Of a DNA stretch of 52,610 nt, positions 15,694 to 23,933 are shown in pieces. The stretch is taken from assembly GCA_045598045.1 (NCBI GenBank), contig JAZLLG010000003.1:1-52610 (forward strand), in the 5' to 3' direction. The notes beneath the pieces are model-generated. The model did no database searches, had not been told where the DNA came from, and saw nothing but the letters and a program-made list of their open reading frames with translations. Origin of the DNA: RGIG3528 sp045598045 (GTDB lineage: Bacteria; Bacillota; Clostridia; Lachnospirales; Lachnospiraceae). The stretch's first letter is position 1. Each line of letters begins with the position of its first letter. Made by a program: the position numbers and the translations under genes.

Positions 15694-16257
15694 ATGGCAA
15701 GATATACGGAAAAACTTATTTTTCAGACTTTTGAAGAAATGATTGAGGCAATGCCTTTTGATAAGATTACCGTTTCGGCTCTTACCAAAAAGTGCGATAT
15801 AAGTCCCAACACGTTTTACTACCACTATAAGGATATTTACGAGCTGCTTGAACACTGGTTCAAGGAGGTTTCGCACAGATTCCTTGAGGAACGTGAAGAG
15901 AATGAGGAGTGGGATGAGACTTTCAAGGCTGTTCTTAAAGAATTAAAGGATCATCCGAATGTCGTTTATCACATTTCCGATTCACTTTCACGTGAATATC
16001 TTGAACAGTACGTTTATACGTCACTTCATGAAGCAATACTTCATCTTACACAGCGTAAATCAGCCGGACTTGAGCTTGACGAAATTACTTTAAACAGTGT
16101 GGTTGATATATGTACATATGCGCTTCTGGGGTTCTTCTTAAGGTATGTTTCGAGCCGTATGACCCTCGATGAGGACGCGGTTATTGATGGTATCAGCCGT
16201 GCATTTAACGGGGTTATTGAAATATATGTTTTAAGCAGAATAATGGGCAACAAATAA
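15694..16257 (+). CDS. TetR/AcrR-family transcriptional regulator
   Basis: A 187-residue regulator with a TetR helix-turn-helix (about 1-55: FEEMIEAMPFDKITVSAL and CDISPNTFYYHYKDIYEL, the latter being the recognition helix) and a C-terminal domain resembling TetR_C_8. Ribosome binding site aaaggaag. It stands immediately upstream of the fatty-acid kinase and acyltransferase genes with a terminator between, so it may regulate lipid genes in response to an acyl ligand (inference), or only itself. Confidence 0.9.
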   Translation: MARYTEKLIFQTFEEMIEAMPFDKITVSALTKKCDISPNTFYYHYKDIYELLEHWFKEVSHRFLEEREENEEWDETFKAVLKELKDHPNVVYHISDSLSREYLEQYVYTSLHEAILHLTQRKSAGLELDEITLNSVVDICTYALLGFFLRYVSSRMTLDEDAVIDGISRAFNGVIEIYVLSRIMGNK

Positions 16258-16263
16258 TTAGTA

Positions 16264-16334
16264 CATTTTTTAAAAAATGCGCAAATTTGAATACATTATA
16301 GAGCTTTCTTCTAATTTGAAGAAAGCTCTTTTTC
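16264..16334 (+). terminator. Terminator after the tetR gene
   Basis: The stem gagctttcttc (16301-16311) and gaagaaagctc (16318-16328) is followed by tttttctt. A second AT palindrome, cattttttaaaaaatg (16264-16279), precedes it. Confidence 0.9.
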
Positions 16335-16340
16335 TTTGAA

Positions 16341-16388
16341 TTGAAACATTATTTCATAACGCTATAATTGAAGGCATAGTTATGCCTT
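16341..16388 (+). promoter_or_regulatory. Promoter and palindromic operator before degV/fakB
   Basis: A -35 TTGAAA (16341-16346) and -10 TATAAT (16363-16368) with 16-base spacing drive the degV-fakA-plsY operon. A palindrome with 8-bp arms, aaggcata/tatgcctt (16371-16388), sits on the expected start site and is a good operator candidate. It does not match the site in front of tetR. Confidence 0.6.
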
Positions 16389-16400
16389 AAGGAGGACAAA

Positions 16401-17285
16401 ATGAGACAGGTTAAGATTCTTACGGATTCGTGCTCGGACTTAAATATGGAGCTCCGTGAAAAATATGATATTGACTATGTGAAAATGAATACGGAATTTG
16501 AAGGTAAAGAAACTCCTGCAAGTCTTGACTGGGAATACATTCCTGCGCATGAATTTTATGAGACGATGCGTGATGGCGGTCGGTTTCTTACAACGCAGGT
16601 TCCGATTGCGGAATTTAAGCGTGGCTTCGGTGTTTATGCGGAACAGGGTTACGACATCGTATACATCGGCTGTTCCTCAAAGCAGTCGGGTTCGGTAAAC
16701 ACCGGATTTGTAGTTGCAAGGGAAATGATGGAAAACACCCCCGGCCTCAACATATATGTCATTGACTCTCTCAATGCATGTTGCGGAGAAGGACTTCTGG
16801 CAATGCGTGCCGCAGAGTACAGAGACAGCGGATTAAGTGCGAAAGAAATATACGAAAGAATAATGGCAGAGCGAAATATCGTCAATGAATTTTGTACTGT
16901 TCATTCTTTGGAATATATGAGAAGAGCGGGACGAATCAAAGCTTCTGCTGCATTTTTTGGTAATCTTCTTGGCGTTAAGCCAATTATCATTGCCGATGCC
17001 GAGGGCAGTCAGACTGCATTAAAGAAAGTCAAGGGAAGACAGAATTCCATGCAGGAAATCGTGAACCTTATGAAAGAAGCAATCGGTGAAAATACGGATC
17101 AGACTGTTTACATATTGCATGCCGACTGTATCGATGAAGCAAAAGAACTTGAAAGAATGGTAAAAGAGACCATTAATCCGCGTGATACATATATCACATA
17201 TATCGGTCCCATTATCGGTGCATCCATTGGGCCGGATGCGCTTGCGCTTTATGCGATAGGCAAGGAAGTAACATTTATCGGTTAA
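16401..17285 (+). CDS. fakB: DegV-family fatty-acid-binding protein (FakB-type)
   Basis: Binds a fatty acid and presents it to the kinase FakA for phosphorylation. The 294-residue protein starts with the family motif ILTDSCSDLN and has the conserved FLTTQVPIAEF region (about 61-71, equivalent to the TSQPS loop), GCSSKQSGS (about 93-101), IDSLNACCGEG (about 121-131) and the C-terminal GPIIGASIGPDALAL motif. The ribosome binding site is aaggagg. It is followed after 15 bases by fakA, which strongly supports the FakB role over a generic DegV annotation. Confidence 0.9.
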   Translation: MRQVKILTDSCSDLNMELREKYDIDYVKMNTEFEGKETPASLDWEYIPAHEFYETMRDGGRFLTTQVPIAEFKRGFGVYAEQGYDIVYIGCSSKQSGSVNTGFVVAREMMENTPGLNIYVIDSLNACCGEGLLAMRAAEYRDSGLSAKEIYERIMAERNIVNEFCTVHSLEYMRRAGRIKASAAFFGNLLGVKPIIIADAEGSQTALKKVKGRQNSMQEIVNLMKEAIGENTDQTVYILHADCIDEAKELERMVKETINPRDTYITYIGPIIGASIGPDALALYAIGKEVTFIG

Positions 17286-17300
17286 TTATTGAGGTGGGTT

Positions 17301-18965
17301 ATGTCAACGAAACGTTTATCCGGTTCGCTTTACTCTTCGCTTGTACATGGCGGAGCGGCGAATCTCAGGGCAAATGCGGAAATAGTTAACGAGCTTAACG
17401 TATTTCCGATTCCTGACGGTGATACGGGGGAAAATATGAGCCTGACAATTGCAGGCGGCGTCAATGCAACAAAAAGCAGCAATTCGGAGATGTTATCAGA
17501 CGTTTCCGATACAATAGCAACAGGAATGCTTCTCTCGGCCAGAGGCAATTCGGGAGTTATTCTTTCTCAGTTTTTTGCAGGAATTGCCAAAGGGTTTGAC
17601 GGTCAGGAGTATGCAGATGTCAGAACTCTTGGTTTTGCATTAAAGTCGGGGGTTCACAGGGCGTACGAGTCGGTTATGAAGCCTACGGAGGGCACGATGC
17701 TTACCGTGGCTCGCGAAGGCGTTGAGTACGGTTGTTCCAGGATTACCGATGAAAGCACGTTGGAGAGCTTTTTCTCTGACGTCCTTGACGAGATGAATCG
17801 CTCCTTGAAACGTACACCCGAGCTGCTGGCGGTGCTTAAAGAAGCGGGGGTTATTGACTCAGGCGGAGCAGGACTTGTTTATATAATCGATGGTATGAAC
17901 AGGGCTCTTCTTGGCGAGGAAATCAAGGACGCCTCGGTTACTTCGAGCATTAAGACCATTGATACTTCTGCTTTTACGGCCGATTCTGTCATGGAATTCG
18001 GCTATTGCACCGAATTTTTGCTTCAGCTTCAGAACAGCAAGGTTGATGCGGAAAACTTCGAAATCAAAAAGATAACTGATTATCTTAACACTGTTGGCGA
18101 TTCAATAGTTGCGTTTAAAACAGGAACAATAGTGAAGATTCATGTTCACACGATGACGCCGGGTGCTGTTTTGGAATTTTGCAGACAGTTTGGAGAATTC
18201 CTTACAGTGAAGATTGAAAACATGACATTACAGCATAACGACACCATTTCCGGCGAAGAGGGAGAAGCGGTTTCGGCAGAGGCTGAAGGTGCAAAGGAAA
18301 GAAAGCGTTTTGCGACGATTGCCGTTGCGGAAGGCGAAGGAATAAAGCAGACATTTACGGAACTTGGTGCTGATTTCGTCATTAACGGCGGACAGGGAAA
18401 CAATCCTTCTTCGGAAGATTTTATCGAAGCGTTTGATAAGGTTTATGCAGAGACGATTTTCGTCCTTCCGAACAATGGAAATATTATGATGGCTGCGCAG
18501 CTTGCGGGAAGTATGTATGAACATTCGAAAGTATACGTAATTCCTTCAAAGAGCGTCGGAGACGGATACGCCGCATTATCAATGCTTTCCTATGATTCGG
18601 GTGATGAAGAAGCAATTGTCAATATGATGAATGAGGCTATGGACGGAGTTGTAACCGGTCAGGTCACAAGGTCAATCCGTGACGCAAACATCGACGGAGT
18701 TGAAATACATAACGGTGATTTTATAGGCTTTTCGGGAAAGAGCATGCTTGCAGACGAAAAAACAAAGGTAGATGCTGCGGCAAAGATGCTCGAAAGACTC
18801 AGTGCCAAAAATTACGAGGTCATGATTGTCATTTACGGCGCAACCGCTTCGGAAGAAGATCGAAACAGCTTCAGAGCGTTTGTGAAGCAGGCTTATCCTC
18901 GTACGGAACTTTTTGAAATTGATGGCGGTCAGGATGTATATGATTTCGAAATAATATTGGAGTAA
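17301..18965 (+). CDS. fakA: Fatty acid kinase FakA (DAK2-domain protein)
   Basis: Phosphorylates FakB-bound fatty acids with ATP, giving acyl-phosphate. The 554-residue protein matches the family (about 550): an N-terminal DAK2/DhaL-like ATP-binding domain with NVFPIPDGDTGENM (about 33-46, Mg-binding aspartates) and SARGNSGVILSQ, a middle domain (about 215-320) and a C-terminal DegV-like domain. The ATG at 17301 follows gaggtgg; the in-frame start at 17289 lacks a site. It sits between fakB and plsY, forming a compact phospholipid-synthesis operon. Confidence 0.93.
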   Translation: MSTKRLSGSLYSSLVHGGAANLRANAEIVNELNVFPIPDGDTGENMSLTIAGGVNATKSSNSEMLSDVSDTIATGMLLSARGNSGVILSQFFAGIAKGFDGQEYADVRTLGFALKSGVHRAYESVMKPTEGTMLTVAREGVEYGCSRITDESTLESFFSDVLDEMNRSLKRTPELLAVLKEAGVIDSGGAGLVYIIDGMNRALLGEEIKDASVTSSIKTIDTSAFTADSVMEFGYCTEFLLQLQNSKVDAENFEIKKITDYLNTVGDSIVAFKTGTIVKIHVHTMTPGAVLEFCRQFGEFLTVKIENMTLQHNDTISGEEGEAVSAEAEGAKERKRFATIAVAEGEGIKQTFTELGADFVINGGQGNNPSSEDFIEAFDKVYAETIFVLPNNGNIMMAAQLAGSMYEHSKVYVIPSKSVGDGYAALSMLSYDSGDEEAIVNMMNEAMDGVVTGQVTRSIRDANIDGVEIHNGDFIGFSGKSMLADEKTKVDAAAKMLERLSAKNYEVMIVIYGATASEEDRNSFRAFVKQAYPRTELFEIDGGQDVYDFEIILE

Positions 18966-18966
18966 T

Positions 18967-19614
18967 ATGAACTTAGGGCTTCTTATGTTTTGCGCGGGAG
19001 TTACGGCATATGTTATTGCCGGACTTAATCCTGCAATTCTTCTTTCAAAAACTATTTACCATGAAGATATAAGAACTTGCGGTAAAGGCAGCGGTAACCC
19101 GGGCTTTACTAATTTTAAACGCGTGTACGGCAGCAAGTGGGCTTTTATGGTCATGTTGCTTGACATTGGAAAGTGCGTGGCATTACTGGCAATTTTCGGG
19201 GATTTGTTCGGCAAATATGCAGTAATTAACGGCTTGGAGAGTAATCTCCGTCAGATCGGAATAGCATATACGGCGTTCTGGGCTGCGATTGGTCATGATT
19301 TCCCCGTGTGGTATGGGTTTCATGGCGGCAAAGGCTTTCTTGTTAACATGGCAGCGGTGTGGTTTCTGGACTGGCGCGCAGGACTTGTGGCTTTTGTGAT
19401 TCTTTGCATTTTCCTTTTTACTGTGAAATATATGTCTTTAGCTACGATGTTGTCTATTTTGTCGTGTCCTGTTGTGCTGCTGCTTACGGGCGGAGAGCTG
19501 ATTGCAATTGTGATATCTTTGTTGTCCGCGCTTCTTATGATTTGGCGCCACAAAGAGAACATAAAGCGGCTTATAAACGGGACTGAGAGTAAATTCTCCT
19601 TCTTCAAAAAATAA
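18967..19614 (+). CDS. plsY: Acyl-phosphate:glycerol-3-phosphate acyltransferase PlsY
   Basis: Integral membrane enzyme that transfers the acyl group from acyl-phosphate to glycerol-3-phosphate. The 215-residue protein has the three PlsY motifs: GKGSGNPGFTN (about 38-48), GHDFPVWYGFHGGKGF (about 101-116) and a later MSLATMLS segment, with five to six membrane helices. The motif 1 residue F and the FHGGKG form differ slightly from the usual GSGNPGATN and FKGGKG. It starts one base after the fakA stop (TAATATG), so it directly consumes the FakAB product. Confidence 0.9.
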   Translation: MNLGLLMFCAGVTAYVIAGLNPAILLSKTIYHEDIRTCGKGSGNPGFTNFKRVYGSKWAFMVMLLDIGKCVALLAIFGDLFGKYAVINGLESNLRQIGIAYTAFWAAIGHDFPVWYGFHGGKGFLVNMAAVWFLDWRAGLVAFVILCIFLFTVKYMSLATMLSILSCPVVLLLTGGELIAIVISLLSALLMIWRHKENIKRLINGTESKFSFFKK

Positions 19615-19615
19615 A

Positions 19616-19644
19616 TTGACAATCGTGATACGTTGTTGTAAAAT
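19616..19644 (+). promoter_or_regulatory. Promoter of tRNA-Leu
   Basis: A perfect -35 TTGACA (19616-19621) and -10 TAAAAT (19639-19644) with 17-base spacing lie just upstream of the tRNA. The -35 box touches the plsY stop region. Confidence 0.75.
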
Positions 19645-19654
19645 TTCAACGTTT

Positions 19655-19738
19655 GCAGAAGTGGCGGAATTGGCATACGCGTATGATTCAGGTTCATATC
19701 CACGAACGTGGGTGAGGGTTCAAGTCCCTTCTTCTGCA
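19655..19738 (+). tRNA. tRNA-Leu (anticodon CAG)
   Basis: An 84-base class II tRNA. Acceptor arm GCAGAAG (19655-19661) pairs with CTTCTGC (19731-19737), discriminator A at 19738. The anticodon stem TATGA/TCATA encloses the loop TTCAGGT with anticodon CAG. A long variable arm, ccacgaacgtggg, and the T-arm agggttcaagtccct complete the cloverleaf. The CCA end is not encoded. Confidence 0.96.
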
Positions 19739-19752
19739 TAGTAAGTAAAAAG

Positions 19753-19782
19753 GACCTCGGGTAAATCCCGAGGTCTTTTTTA
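19753..19782 (+). terminator. Terminator after tRNA-Leu
   Basis: The stem gacctcggg (19753-19761) and cccgaggtc (19767-19775) is followed by ttttttta. Confidence 0.92.
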
Positions 19783-19904
19783 CTTCTCGCCGGAGCGTTC
19801 CTTGAACCCGAGGGGTTCAAGGTCTCGCCTCCGGCTCGGTCGGCTCGTGGCACGCGGTCCACCGGACCGCACTCGCCTTCTTCTGCAGGGTAAGCCGTGT
19901 GTTA
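19783..19904. other. GC-rich hairpin block with a copy of the tRNA 3' end
   Basis: No gene. Two perfect hairpins are visible: cttgaaccc/gggttcaag (19801-19809 and 19813-19821) and gcggtcc/ggaccgc (19854-19860 and 19864-19870). At 19876-19887 the twelve bases ccttcttctgca repeat the last twelve of the tRNA-Leu (19727-19738). Base composition is clearly richer in GC than the surroundings. It leads into the 52-bp array. Confidence 0.5.
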
Positions 19905-20216
19905 TGATCCAAAATGGAAGAAAGAGAGAAACAGGACCACATTTTTCAGAGGTAAATGGTCCGGAATGGAAGAATTTGAGAAACAGGACCACATTTTTCG
20001 GTGATAAATGGTCCGGAATGGAAGAAAACGAGAAACAGGACCATGACTTGCTGAAATATATGGTCCGGAATGGAAGAAAGCGAGAAACAGGACCAAGACT
20101 TGCTGAAATATATGGTCCCAAATGGAGAAAAGTGAAAAAACGGACCACGGCTCCTTGAAACTAATGGTCCAAAATCGGAAGCAAGATAGAATTAGGACCA
20201 TGCACTTACATCGAAA
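19905..20216. repeat. Six-copy tandem array, 52-bp period, hairpin units
   Basis: The words TGATCC or TGGTCC begin at 19905, 19957, 20009, 20061, 20113 and 20165, each exactly 52 bases apart. In every unit the partner word GGACCA follows after a 23- or 24-base interval, so each unit can form a 6-bp stem. The remaining about 17 bases between GGACCA and the next TGGTCC allow an alternative stem across unit borders. The 35-base core (tggtccggaatggaagaa to gaaacaggacca) is well conserved; the 17-base part varies more. The period is not a multiple of three, and no ribosome binding site is seen, so it is judged non-coding. Confidence 0.85.
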
Positions 20217-20338
20217 GAAAAGAGAGAAAGTGCCAACGCTAAATTCACTCTTAAATTTCCCGATAAATATATTATACTGTGTTCAAGTGTGCTATAATGC
20301 AGTAAACAAGGGATTTATTTGTATTCGAAGGGGGATAC

Positions 20339-21838
20339 ATGGACAATAGAAAGTCTTTTTTAAAGTGGATATTGACGATAGTGGTTCTGGCGGGTGTGTT
20401 TGCCATTGCCTTTTTTATACCGAGAGAGCCGATGACCGCGGAGGGCTCAGCAAAAGGGCCTACGCCAACGCCTTCACCTACTCCCAGAACAGTTGCGGTC
20501 TATGCCGAATATACCGGTGACGATGTAGTTATCGGGAACGAGTTTAATGAAGCCAAGCTTTACGTTACCGCTGTTTATGAAGACGGCAACGAAGAACGGG
20601 TGTTTGATTATCGTATTTCCAATAAGGTAGTCAAGAAAGTCGGTGAAAACAAGTTTGGCGTGTACTATCACGGCAGAACAGCTGAGTTTTTTGTATGGGG
20701 TAAGGAAGAACTGGCAGTAACCGAAATCTTTGCGGATTATAAGGGCGGAGATGTTATTGTTTCAAATTCCATAAATAAAAAAGACATTGAGGTTACGGCC
20801 TTTTACAATTGGCCCGAAAAGGATCCGGTTAAGCTGAAGGACGCGGCGTATTCCATTTCGCCGTCCGTTATTACAAAACCCGGAAACAATGTAATTACAA
20901 TCACCTACGAAGGCCTGAAAACAACAATTGAAATCTATGGCGTGGCAAAGGAAGTTGTCGATGCCGAATGTGAATACATCGGTAAAGAGGCTATTGTCGG
21001 CAGCAAGCTTACTCTCAAGGATTTCCAGTTGAAGGCAACATACAACGATAATTCAACCGGGCTCATCGAGAAATTCCAGATTCTTAATCCGAAAATTGTT
21101 GATGAAGGCGAAAATATCATCACAATAACATGGCAGGATTTTGTTTTTGATATTCCTGTTCAGGGAACACCGAAGAATTCTCTTTCAGAGGCGTTCAGAG
21201 ACCTACCGGATATGGATGGCTACAGTACGGCCATCATTCTTAATCTCAGCAATGCAGAAAGCGGAAAGAGCGTGGACTGTCTGAAGGTTAAGCCGGAAGA
21301 TATCAAAGAGGCTATCGACAGGGTTGTTGTAACAACAAAGTATATAGGCTACGAGCTTACATATACCGACCCCGAAGCATACACCGAGTTTCCGATTCTT
21401 ACAAGAGTTATCCGCCCGGAGGACTACGACCCCGAAAAATTCGCGGTTTACTACACTCCGAACCGCAAAACCATTATGGCAAAGCTGAACGGAGAATACC
21501 TTGATGATGAAAAAACGCAGTATGCGTTCTATATGTATGAGCCGGGAACATATGCCATGCTTGAGGAAATTTCTTCAAAACTTGTTACTTCCATCAACTT
21601 TGAAAAGCTGTACTACACTATGAAGCCTGACAGAAATCTTTCTTTGGAACCGGTTGTTATGCCGCTTTCGGCTGCTGACAGGACGGTTACATACTGGTCA
21701 AGCGATGACTATGTATGCACTGTTTCCGAAACCGGAAAGGTTTACAGTGTAGGTCCCGGCGAGTGCGAGATTTGGGTTGAAGCCAATGATGGCAGTGGCG
21801 TATACACGGTAGTTTATATAACGGTAAAAGAAAAATAA
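20339..21838 (+). CDS. Membrane-anchored Ig-like surface protein
   Basis: A 499-residue protein with an N-terminal membrane anchor (KWILTIVVLAGVFAIAFFIP, about 9-28), a short TPTPSPTP spacer (about 42-49) and at least three similar beta domains beginning at about residues 55, 130 and 213 with the pattern Y-x-G-x-x-x-x-x-G/S followed by a V/L-x-A-x-Y strand (bacterial Ig-like, Big_3-type). A different domain occupies about 280-425 and a Big_2-like domain the last 80 residues (YWSSDDYVCTVSETGKV, then CEIWVEA). Ribosome binding site aaggggga. Role probably structural or adhesive on the cell surface. Confidence 0.8.
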   Translation: MDNRKSFLKWILTIVVLAGVFAIAFFIPREPMTAEGSAKGPTPTPSPTPRTVAVYAEYTGDDVVIGNEFNEAKLYVTAVYEDGNEERVFDYRISNKVVKKVGENKFGVYYHGRTAEFFVWGKEELAVTEIFADYKGGDVIVSNSINKKDIEVTAFYNWPEKDPVKLKDAAYSISPSVITKPGNNVITITYEGLKTTIEIYGVAKEVVDAECEYIGKEAIVGSKLTLKDFQLKATYNDNSTGLIEKFQILNPKIVDEGENIITITWQDFVFDIPVQGTPKNSLSEAFRDLPDMDGYSTAIILNLSNAESGKSVDCLKVKPEDIKEAIDRVVVTTKYIGYELTYTDPEAYTEFPILTRVIRPEDYDPEKFAVYYTPNRKTIMAKLNGEYLDDEKTQYAFYMYEPGTYAMLEEISSKLVTSINFEKLYYTMKPDRNLSLEPVVMPLSAADRTVTYWSSDDYVCTVSETGKVYSVGPGECEIWVEANDGSGVYTVVYITVKEK

Positions 21839-21891
21839 CTTTTTCTTTATTGCCTTTTTAGAAACAAACTGCTTCCGAAGGGGTGATAAAC

Positions 21892-21920
21892 TTGAAAAAA
21901 ACGCAAATGTGTGATATTAT
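21892..21920 (+). promoter_or_regulatory. Promoter for the cytidylate-kinase-like gene
   Basis: A -35 TTGAAA (21892-21897) and -10 TATTAT (21915-21920) with 17-base spacing, about 40 bases before the ATG at 21964. Confidence 0.55.
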
Positions 21921-21963
21921 GACTGTGTGTGACTAAAAATTCTGACTAATTACAGGAGGGGCT

Positions 21964-22575
21964 ATGGATAAAATAATTACCATTAGCAGACAATATGGAA
22001 GCGGAGGCCGTGAAATCGGCAGAAAGATTGCGGAACACTTCAATATTCCCTTTTATGACAACGAACTCATCACTTTGGCTGCCAAGGAAAGCGGGTATGC
22101 CGAAGCCGCGTTCCACAATGCGGAAACAAAAGCTACCAACAGTCTGTTGTATTCGATAGCGATGGGCATGAGCACATACGGAAGCCAGGAGGCAGGTTTT
22201 GCTCATCTTTCTCTGGACGACAGAATCTATCTTGCTCAGTCGGACATCATCCGTAAGGTTGCAGAGAAAGGGCCTTGTGTTATTGTTGGACGTTGTGCCG
22301 ATTACATCCTTAAAGACAGAAAGGATGTTGTGCATATATTCGTGCATGCTGATCTTGAGTTTAGAAAAGAGCGTGCAATCCGTATTGACGGCGTTGCACC
22401 CGAAAATGCAGAAGAGATAGTTCTCAAGAAAGACAAGCGTCGTGCCAACTACTATAACTATCACTCCGGTGAGAAGTGGGGCAAGGCGTCAAACTACCAT
22501 ATGTCGATAAATTCAAGTTTTGTCGGTGTGGACAAAGCCGCACAGGCATTTATATCATTCCTTGAAAATCTCTAA
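21964..22575 (+). CDS. Cytidylate kinase-like family protein
   Basis: The 203-residue protein belongs to the cytidylate_kin2 group: P-loop at ITISRQYGSGGREIGRKIA (about 5-23), a substrate-side ELITLAAKESGY region (about 35-46), VIVGRCADYIL (about 105-115) and a basic lid KKDKRRANYYNYHSG (about 155-169). Members probably phosphorylate a nucleoside monophosphate, but the substrate has not been settled for this branch, and a housekeeping cmk would normally exist elsewhere. Ribosome binding site aggaggg. Confidence 0.85.
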   Translation: MDKIITISRQYGSGGREIGRKIAEHFNIPFYDNELITLAAKESGYAEAAFHNAETKATNSLLYSIAMGMSTYGSQEAGFAHLSLDDRIYLAQSDIIRKVAEKGPCVIVGRCADYILKDRKDVVHIFVHADLEFRKERAIRIDGVAPENAEEIVLKKDKRRANYYNYHSGEKWGKASNYHMSINSSFVGVDKAAQAFISFLENL

Positions 22576-22635
22576 AGAATGATTGTAAAAACGACCACGG
22601 ATGGTCATAAATAATCGGGAAAGGAGGTCCCGAGA

Positions 22636-23922
22636 ATGCCGTTCTTAAGTGTTTACAACAATCTGATACAGGGGCACGTCATTATGCATCAGACGCGTTT
22701 TGATACTCATAAACGCTCTGAACTTAAAGACATTTACCAGCGCATCAGGAAGATGAATGTCAACCAGCCTTTTTACAAGGTTGACTTCGACGAGAAAACA
22801 CAGGAGTACACCCTTGGAGTAAAGGATATGGCTCTTGAACTTTCGTCTGCCCTGAAAGAGCTTGGAACTGATGAACCGGCCAATATTTTCGATAAGAAAA
22901 CGCTGGTTTCCGATAATCCGGACAGTGTTACGGTCGAAGTGCTTGACGGCTCAGATGTTTCAGGAACAGAACCTCTGAACATTGAAGTGAACGGTCTTTC
23001 GGAGCCTCAGGTCAATCTTGGTAATTTCCTCCAGCCCGGTGATGTTAACCTTAGTGAAGGACAGTACAACTTTACTGTCAGCATAGAAGACAGTTACTAT
23101 TCTTTCCAGTTTAACGTACTTGGTGGTTCTACGAACAAAGAGCTTCAGACGAAGCTTTCGGACTTCATAAACAAAACGAAGGTTGGTTTGAGTGCGAGGG
23201 TGGTCACGGAGCGTGGGCTTACGGCCATTGAACTTACGAGTAAGTCTGCCGGCACAAAGAACACTGACGGCATTTCATTCTCCTTTGAAGATACTAAAAA
23301 GCCTGACAACGCTTATCACGGTGTAGCCCGACATTTTGGGCTTGATAATGTCAAAACTCCTGCTTTGAACACCAGGTTTACGGTCAACGGTGAGGAGATT
23401 GAAACTTCTGAGAGAGAATATGTTCTTAACAACGGTATAAAGCTTGATTTCCACAAAACCACCGACAAGCCCGCAACAGTATCGCTTGTTGTGGATGATG
23501 CGCCGGTTGTGGAAAAGGTTACCGGATTCGTAAATAAAATAAACTCGTTCATTGAATATGTCAGAACGGGAGCAATGGAAAGACGTTCATCCAAGAAACT
23601 TCTCTATGAGATGAACAGTGTGCTTGAACGGTATAAAGGTCAGTTTGCGGAAAACGGAATGATTGTAAATTCCGAAGGCAAACTTGAGACGGATAGCGTG
23701 AAAATGCTTGAAGCCATCAGAAACGGCTCCATGGAGCGGTTCTTCGGCAAAGACAGTAATGTAGCGGCAGGGCTTGTGAGAAGGTTTTCGGAGATAACCA
23801 TCAACCCTATGGACTACATTGATAAGACTGTTGTAACGTATCCGAACACTGCGGTAAAGCAACCTTTCAGCCCGTATGTTTCCTCTGTCTACAGTGGACT
23901 TATGTACAATAACTACTGCTAA
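22636..23922 (+). CDS. FliD-like (flagellar cap/hook-associated) protein
   Basis: A 428-residue protein with several FliD-like features: a middle beta domain resembling the FliD core (LSEGQYNFTVSIEDSYYSFQ, then TNKELQTKLSDFINKTKVGL), a DGISFSFEDT strand region, and a C-terminal helical part with VTGFVNKINSFIEYV and MEDSVKMLEA-type spacing near residues 295-390. There is no signal peptide, as expected for a flagellar-type export substrate. The classic N-terminal FliD helix is short. The ribosome binding site aaaggagg is very strong. No other flagellar genes are in the window, so this may be a repurposed or surface protein; the family call is by pattern. Confidence 0.6.
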   Translation: MPFLSVYNNLIQGHVIMHQTRFDTHKRSELKDIYQRIRKMNVNQPFYKVDFDEKTQEYTLGVKDMALELSSALKELGTDEPANIFDKKTLVSDNPDSVTVEVLDGSDVSGTEPLNIEVNGLSEPQVNLGNFLQPGDVNLSEGQYNFTVSIEDSYYSFQFNVLGGSTNKELQTKLSDFINKTKVGLSARVVTERGLTAIELTSKSAGTKNTDGISFSFEDTKKPDNAYHGVARHFGLDNVKTPALNTRFTVNGEEIETSEREYVLNNGIKLDFHKTTDKPATVSLVVDDAPVVEKVTGFVNKINSFIEYVRTGAMERRSSKKLLYEMNSVLERYKGQFAENGMIVNSEGKLETDSVKMLEAIRNGSMERFFGKDSNVAAGLVRRFSEITINPMDYIDKTVVTYPNTAVKQPFSPYVSSVYSGLMYNNYC

Positions 23923-23933
23923 AAGGTTCCAAA

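Noticed and set aside
19780..20158. Proteins of about 118-122 residues encoded on either strand of the 52-bp array
   Set aside because: The period is not a multiple of three, no ribosome binding sites are present and the frames run into the tRNA-side GC-rich block; open frames result from the repeat composition.
19905..20216. CRISPR array
   Set aside because: The 35-base core diverges between copies, the 17-base joints are too short and resemble each other, and no cas genes are present.
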